DNA from: Flammeovirgaceae bacterium UBA4659
GTDB taxonomy: Bacteria; Bacteroidota; Bacteroidia; Cytophagales; Cyclobacteriaceae
Assembly: GCA_002405445.1 (NCBI GenBank)
Contig: DHLV01000296.1
Location: 5,070-15,461 of the forward strand
Direction: 5' to 3'
Length of the DNA stretch: 10,392 nucleotides
The notes below the pieces were generated by a model. The model was not told where the DNA came from, did no database searches, and saw only the letters and a list, made by a program, of their open reading frames with translations. The position numbers and the translations under genes were made by a program. Positions 7,521 through 10,392 of this stretch are shown one piece after another (the stretch's first letter is position 1; the number at the start of each line of letters is the position of its first letter).

Positions 7521-7580
7521 CTCAAAAAATTGCCGCGGATGCCGAAAAGCGAATGAGTAGGTTTATTTATTTATTTTCTT

Positions 7581-7805
7581 ATGAATATTTCAAGTTTCAA
7601 AAATTCGTTGTCTTACTCTGAAATGCGCCAAATACGTGGTGGGGAGAACATTTCGTCAGGAGATGGTGGTGCTTGTTCCGCAAGTCCTTCAAACTGTCCA
7701 GAAAAATCGTGTTCCTGCAATACATCGGGCTCAAGTAGTTGCAGTGCGGTTGCAAATGATGCAAAATGTAATTGTGATGGAGAATTAATCACTGTTTATT
7801 GTTAA
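7581..7805 (+). CDS. Double-glycine-leader cysteine-rich peptide precursor 1
   Basis: The 74-residue product has a leader MNISSFKNSLSYSEMRQIRGG (residues 1-21) of the double-glycine type seen in Bacteroidota natural-product precursors (the GG-Bacteroidales kind), with hydrophobic residues at F6, L10, M15 and I18 ahead of GG. Cutting after G21 would leave a 53-residue core, E22-C74. The core holds eight cysteines (32, 39, 44, 46, 54, 63, 65, 74), is rich in Ser, Gly and Asn, has a net charge of about -4, and ends in Cys. It is the expected substrate of the C39 exporter at 4961-7165. It is about half identical to the next gene without any gap. Activity is unknown. The even cysteine number and the VKOR/TlpA genes nearby suggest four disulfides, but metal binding is also possible. 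Confidence 0.87.
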   Translation: MNISSFKNSLSYSEMRQIRGGENISSGDGGACSASPSNCPEKSCSCNTSGSSSCSAVANDAKCNCDGELITVYC

Positions 7806-7822
7806 TTTAAATCTTCAAAAAA

Positions 7823-8047
7823 ATGAAAATTTCGAATTTTAACAGCGTTCTTTCTCACGCTGACATGAAGGCAATTAGAGGAGGTGAATCGCCATCAGAC
7901 GGTGATGGAAGTTCCTGCTCCGCAAGCCCCACCAACTGTCCAACTCATACTTGCGGATGTGATGTTCAGGGACCCGTAAGTTGCACAGGGGGAACAAATT
8001 CAGCAACATGCAATTGCAATGGTTATACAATTACAATCTCATGCTGA
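7823..8047 (+). CDS. Double-glycine-leader cysteine-rich peptide precursor 2
   Basis: This 74-residue precursor starts 17 nt after precursor 1 and is its paralogue: 38 of 74 residues are identical and no indel is needed. The leader MKISNFNSVLSHADMKAIRGG ends at G21. The 53-residue core E22-C74 keeps all eight cysteines at exactly the same positions (32, 39, 44, 46, 54, 63, 65, 74) and the segment CSASP-x-NCP, while most loop residues differ. The core has no Lys or Arg, one His and four acids. This is unlike the cationic cores of many antimicrobial peptides. Its last 29 nt are also covered by an alternative long reading of the next gene, which I reject. A terminator hairpin follows 14 nt after the stop. 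Confidence 0.87.
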   Translation: MKISNFNSVLSHADMKAIRGGESPSDGDGSSCSASPTNCPTHTCGCDVQGPVSCTGGTNSATCNCNGYTITISC

Positions 8048-8061
8048 TTCTAGAAAAGAAA

Positions 8062-8089
8062 CGGGTGCTAAATCGCACCTGTTTTTTTT
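8062..8089 (+). terminator. Rho-independent terminator after the precursor pair
   Basis: CGGGTGC (8062-8068) pairs with GCACCTG (8075-8081) as a 7-bp stem with one G-T pair and the 6-nt loop TAAATC, followed at once by eight T (8082-8089). It separates the short precursor genes from the TlpA gene that starts 13 nt later. It would give a short abundant precursor mRNA, with the TlpA and VKOR genes expressed by read-through or from another promoter. Confidence 0.72.
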
Positions 8090-8102
8090 AAGTCAAGAAA
8101 TA

Positions 8103-9356
8103 ATGAAAAGTTTTACCGTAATTTCTTTTTTTGTCATTGCGTTTGCCTCTACTGCCAAAAGTCAGGGTATGCAGCAATCAATATTGCTTAAATCTGTAAA
8201 AGGTACACCAAAGGAAATCGTAATACCTTTTGCTGCGATTAACCTACTAAAAGACACATTAGCGCTAAAGCGAATAAAGGCAATAGGTATCCCTTCTAAA
8301 ATAAAGGCAAACATTGATACCTATACATTCTCTCGTTCATTTAAAATTGGAACCGAAAAGAACGGCAATGTTGTATACCTACCAACTTTTTTGGGTATCA
8401 CAAAACAAAAGGAGGCTATCGTAATTTTTGATGCCAACCTTAACAACAACTTTGCTGATGATTCCGTGTTGCTTCAGCGCAATGGTATTGATGCAAAAAT
8501 GTCTGAGACAATTAAGGAATATCAGTTTACGATGGACTCAATGGGCAAAATCAAAATCTTTCATTTAAGATATACCACCTTTAGGCCCAAAGGCATCAAC
8601 CTAGGGATAAAAGATGAAAATGAGAGCAAATTCTTTTTGATGGTTCAGCCTTTTCAATTTTTTAAGGGTGCTGTGCAAGAAAGCAAGGATTCATTGATTC
8701 TTTTAGATGAAAGATTTTTTTTCGGCCAGAAAGGTAATGAGCTAAAAATATACCATCGAGCCGAGCATGAACTACCTGTCACCCAAAACAAAAAAGGTGT
8801 TTTCAATCTTGGGGATACCTTAATGACTGAAGGCGTTGCCTTTAAGTTTGAAAATGTATCTTTTTTTTATGATACTCTATACGTTTTGTCAACAGAAAAA
8901 AAGACTGTTGTTGGGCATAATGTTGGATACCAGGCCGCGCCCATCAATATGTTAGACATAAGTGGGAGAAAATTTGTTTTGCTTAGTCGGCCACGAAAAT
9001 ACTTGCTCCTTGACTTTTGGGGAACATGGTGCGGCCCGTGCATTGCCTTGATTCCAAATTTGAAAAAAATTCAGGCGATGTATCAAGAAAATAGGCTTGA
9101 GATAGTGGGCGTAGCTCTTGATAATAACCCTGAAACGGTAAAAAAATTTGCTGATAAAAAAGGAGTTACGTGGCGGCAATTGTTCCAAAGCAGGAATAAT
9201 GAAGCCAATCAAAGTATAATAAATGATTACAAAGTTAAGGACTATCCTACATCAATCTTGATTGATCCTTCGGGTAAAATCATATTTAGGACTTCTGGTA
9301 AAGATGATTTTGTTAAGCTAGAAGAATTTCTAAGGCTAAACATTAAGCCGAATTAA
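8103..9356 (+). CDS. Secreted TlpA-like thioredoxin-fold oxidoreductase with extra N-terminal region
   Basis: The 417-residue protein starts at ATG 8103 with a signal peptide (MKSFTVISFFVIAFASTAKS, cleavage probably near residue 20), so it acts outside the inner membrane. The C-terminal part (about 278-417) is a TlpA/AhpC-TSA thioredoxin fold: LLLDFWGTWCGPC with redox cysteines C310 and C313, the KVKDYPTSILIDPSGKI segment with the cis-proline, and a GKDD end. The N-terminal 255 or so residues are not a family I can name; they contain an acidic DANLNNNFADD stretch at 110-120. TlpA-like proteins usually reduce disulfides in the periplasm. Here, next to eight-cysteine peptides and a VKOR gene, it may isomerise or correct their disulfides. 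A start at 8019 is in frame but would overlap precursor 2 and bury the signal peptide. The VKOR gene starts 26 nt after it. Confidence 0.9.
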   Translation: MKSFTVISFFVIAFASTAKSQGMQQSILLKSVKGTPKEIVIPFAAINLLKDTLALKRIKAIGIPSKIKANIDTYTFSRSFKIGTEKNGNVVYLPTFLGITKQKEAIVIFDANLNNNFADDSVLLQRNGIDAKMSETIKEYQFTMDSMGKIKIFHLRYTTFRPKGINLGIKDENESKFFLMVQPFQFFKGAVQESKDSLILLDERFFFGQKGNELKIYHRAEHELPVTQNKKGVFNLGDTLMTEGVAFKFENVSFFYDTLYVLSTEKKTVVGHNVGYQAAPINMLDISGRKFVLLSRPRKYLLLDFWGTWCGPCIALIPNLKKIQAMYQENRLEIVGVALDNNPETVKKFADKKGVTWRQLFQSRNNEANQSIINDYKVKDYPTSILIDPSGKIIFRTSGKDDFVKLEEFLRLNIKPN

Positions 9357-9382
9357 AAGTGATGGATCTATAGATTTAGCTT

Positions 9383-10392
9383 ATGAAAGGAACAGGTAAG
9401 ATTAAAACCAAGAAATCTGTTAACAATGGCATATTTGCTTTACGCACTTTAATCAAAGACCTAAAAATATCTGTTACTGATGAAGGTATTGAAAAAGCCA
9501 AACTGCATCCAGATTATCCAAGTATACTTTCATTATCTGATGCTCTTTTCGAGTGGGGCGTAAATAACAAAGTAATTAGAGCAAAGATTGACCAATTATC
9601 AGAATTTGAGTATCCAATAATTGCTCACACAGGTAAGTTGGATGGGTCATTCGTTGTAATTCATAAAGTAGACCAATACTCAATAACTTATTCAGATGAA
9701 AAGGAAGGTCTAGTCAAATCAACAATGACTGAGTTTGAGAAAAATTGGACTGGCATAGTTCTTTTAGTAGAGAAGTTATCAGATTCTGGTGAGCTAGCAT
9801 TTGAAGAGAAGGAAGAAAAAGAAAAATCAGAGCACTTTATTAAGAATTGTTGGTACGTAATCTTGTCGTCCTTCTTAGTAATGCCCTTCTTTTTTCTTAA
9901 TATTTCGACATCTTTAATTTACTTTTTAAAGATGATAGGTGGATTTGCTTCTTTCATGCTATTGAGGAGGCAATTTGGTTACGCTAGTAGCTTCATTGAC
10001 GATTTTTGTAAAATGGGTAGAAAAAGCGACTGTGATGCAGTTATTCAATCAAAATCGTCAAAACTATTGGGCTCCATAAATATTTCTGAAGTAGGCCTCT
10101 GGTATTTTTCAAGTGGTATAATAACGACATCAGTTTCGATTTTTTTGCCGTTTTCATCGGATTTAGTGCTATTGATAATTTCAGTTGGGGCGCTATTGTT
10201 AAGCATAGTTGCCATTTACGTTCAGGCTGTAGTAATAAAAAAATGGTGTCCGCTTTGCTTAGTAATTGCATCTGTAATTCTTCTTGAATTAATCTTGCGT
10301 TTGATTTCCCAACCGAGTTTCTCCTATGGCAAAGAGCAATTATTTATAGTGTTTTTTTGTTTTTCATTGCCTGAACGTAAATGGCAACTATG
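9383..10392 (+). CDS. C39-like / vitamin K epoxide reductase (VKOR) membrane protein, 3' truncated
   Basis: The frame opens at ATG 9383 and stays open for 336 codons to the window edge. Residues 1 to about 130 are a C39-peptidase-like domain (HPDYPSILSLSDALFEWGV, then SFVVIHK and a Trp-Thr-Gly end) without the catalytic cysteine. Residues about 157-308 are a VKOR domain with some five membrane helices. It has the shuttle pair C209 and C217, the serine/glycine-rich SKSSKLLG segment, and the active site WCPLC with C289 and C292. VKOR proteins pass electrons from dithiols to quinone and thereby drive disulfide formation. In Bacteroidota such proteins usually end in a thioredoxin domain, which would lie beyond the window. 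Its role is inferred as oxidising the cysteine-rich peptides or their folding partner. The last about 8 residues fall in an inverted repeat that may be an artefact. Confidence 0.88.
   Translation, partial: MKGTGKIKTKKSVNNGIFALRTLIKDLKISVTDEGIEKAKLHPDYPSILSLSDALFEWGVNNKVIRAKIDQLSEFEYPIIAHTGKLDGSFVVIHKVDQYSITYSDEKEGLVKSTMTEFEKNWTGIVLLVEKLSDSGELAFEEKEEKEKSEHFIKNCWYVILSSFLVMPFFFLNISTSLIYFLKMIGGFASFMLLRRQFGYASSFIDDFCKMGRKSDCDAVIQSKSSKLLGSINISEVGLWYFSSGIITTSVSIFLPFSSDLVLLIISVGALLLSIVAIYVQAVVIKKWCPLCLVIASVILLELILRLISQPSFSYGKEQLFIVFFCFSLPERKWQL
10204..10392. repeat. 24-bp perfect inverted repeat with 141-nt spacer, reaching the window edge
   Basis: Bases 10204-10227 (starting CATAGTTGCC and ending TTCAGGC) are the exact reverse complement of 10369-10392. 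The match stops inward at 10228/10368 and cannot be followed outward because the window ends. The left arm codes for a VKOR membrane helix. The right arm is therefore an antisense copy of the same gene placed 165 nt downstream. An assembly fold-back at a contig end is the simplest reading. Confidence 0.9.

Noticed and set aside
7558..7565. TAGGTTTA upstream of precursor 1 as a -7 element
   Set aside because: One mismatch, and the nearest upstream TTG (7530-7532) is 25 nt away, too far for the usual spacing. A promoter is probably somewhere here, but I cannot place it.
7562..7577. TTTA repeats just before precursor 1
   Set aside because: A short A/T-rich leader is normal before Bacteroidota genes; three units are too few to call a functional repeat.
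8019..8102. Longer TlpA reading starting at ATG 8019, adding 28 residues
   Set aside because: It overlaps precursor 2 by 29 nt, spans the terminator hairpin and would bury the clear signal peptide that begins at 8103.
10041..10271. 76-codon reading frame on the - strand opposite the VKOR gene
   Set aside because: It is the shadow of a convincing VKOR domain, has no family resemblance, and part of it shares sequence with the end of the window only because of the inverted repeat.

Overview
The window is from the genome of a member of the Bacteroidota, probably a gliding Cytophagia-type bacterium. The evidence is a gliding-motility lipoprotein gene (gldH) next to an iron-sulfur PSP1/RicT gene, a RecQ C-terminal tail of the Bacteroidota kind, absence of clear Shine-Dalgarno sites, and small 'GG-leader' peptide precursors of a type common in this phylum. 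All recognised genes are on the + strand. The genus cannot be read from the sequence.

Positions 1-4113 are mostly household genes. They are the 3' end of recQ, a terminator, then a tight gene string: purD (purine synthesis), a small antitoxin and PIN-domain toxin pair, ricT, and gldH. Gaps in this string are 1 to 3 nt or the genes overlap, so the toxin-antitoxin pair appears to sit inside a household operon.

Positions 4216-4848 encode an orphan NarL/FixJ-type response regulator. No histidine kinase is visible.

Positions 4961-10392 look like one peptide-secretion locus: a bacteriocin-type ABC exporter with an intact N-terminal C39 peptidase; a small helix-turn-helix regulator; two tandem 74-residue precursors, each with a 21-residue double-glycine leader and a 53-residue core holding eight cysteines at identical positions; a terminator; a secreted TlpA-like thioredoxin; and a membrane VKOR-type disulfide-forming protein with a C39-like N-terminal domain that lacks the catalytic cysteine. 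The VKOR gene runs off the window. The inferred scheme is that the C39 exporter cuts the leader after Gly-Gly and exports the core, while the VKOR and TlpA proteins make or correct its disulfides outside the cytoplasm. No lanthionine, YcaO or radical-SAM enzyme is in the window, so disulfide bonding is the simplest modification to propose. What the peptides do (toxin, signal, metal binder) cannot be told from the sequence.

The last 24 bases are an exact reverse complement of a segment 165 bases upstream within the same gene, and this copy runs into the window edge. It may be an assembly fold-back artefact, so the last residues of the VKOR reading frame should not be trusted. No stretch longer than 300 bases lacks a gene. 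The longer gaps (373-455, 4114-4215, 4849-4960, 7521-7580, 8048-8102) hold two terminators and otherwise nothing that I can support strongly.
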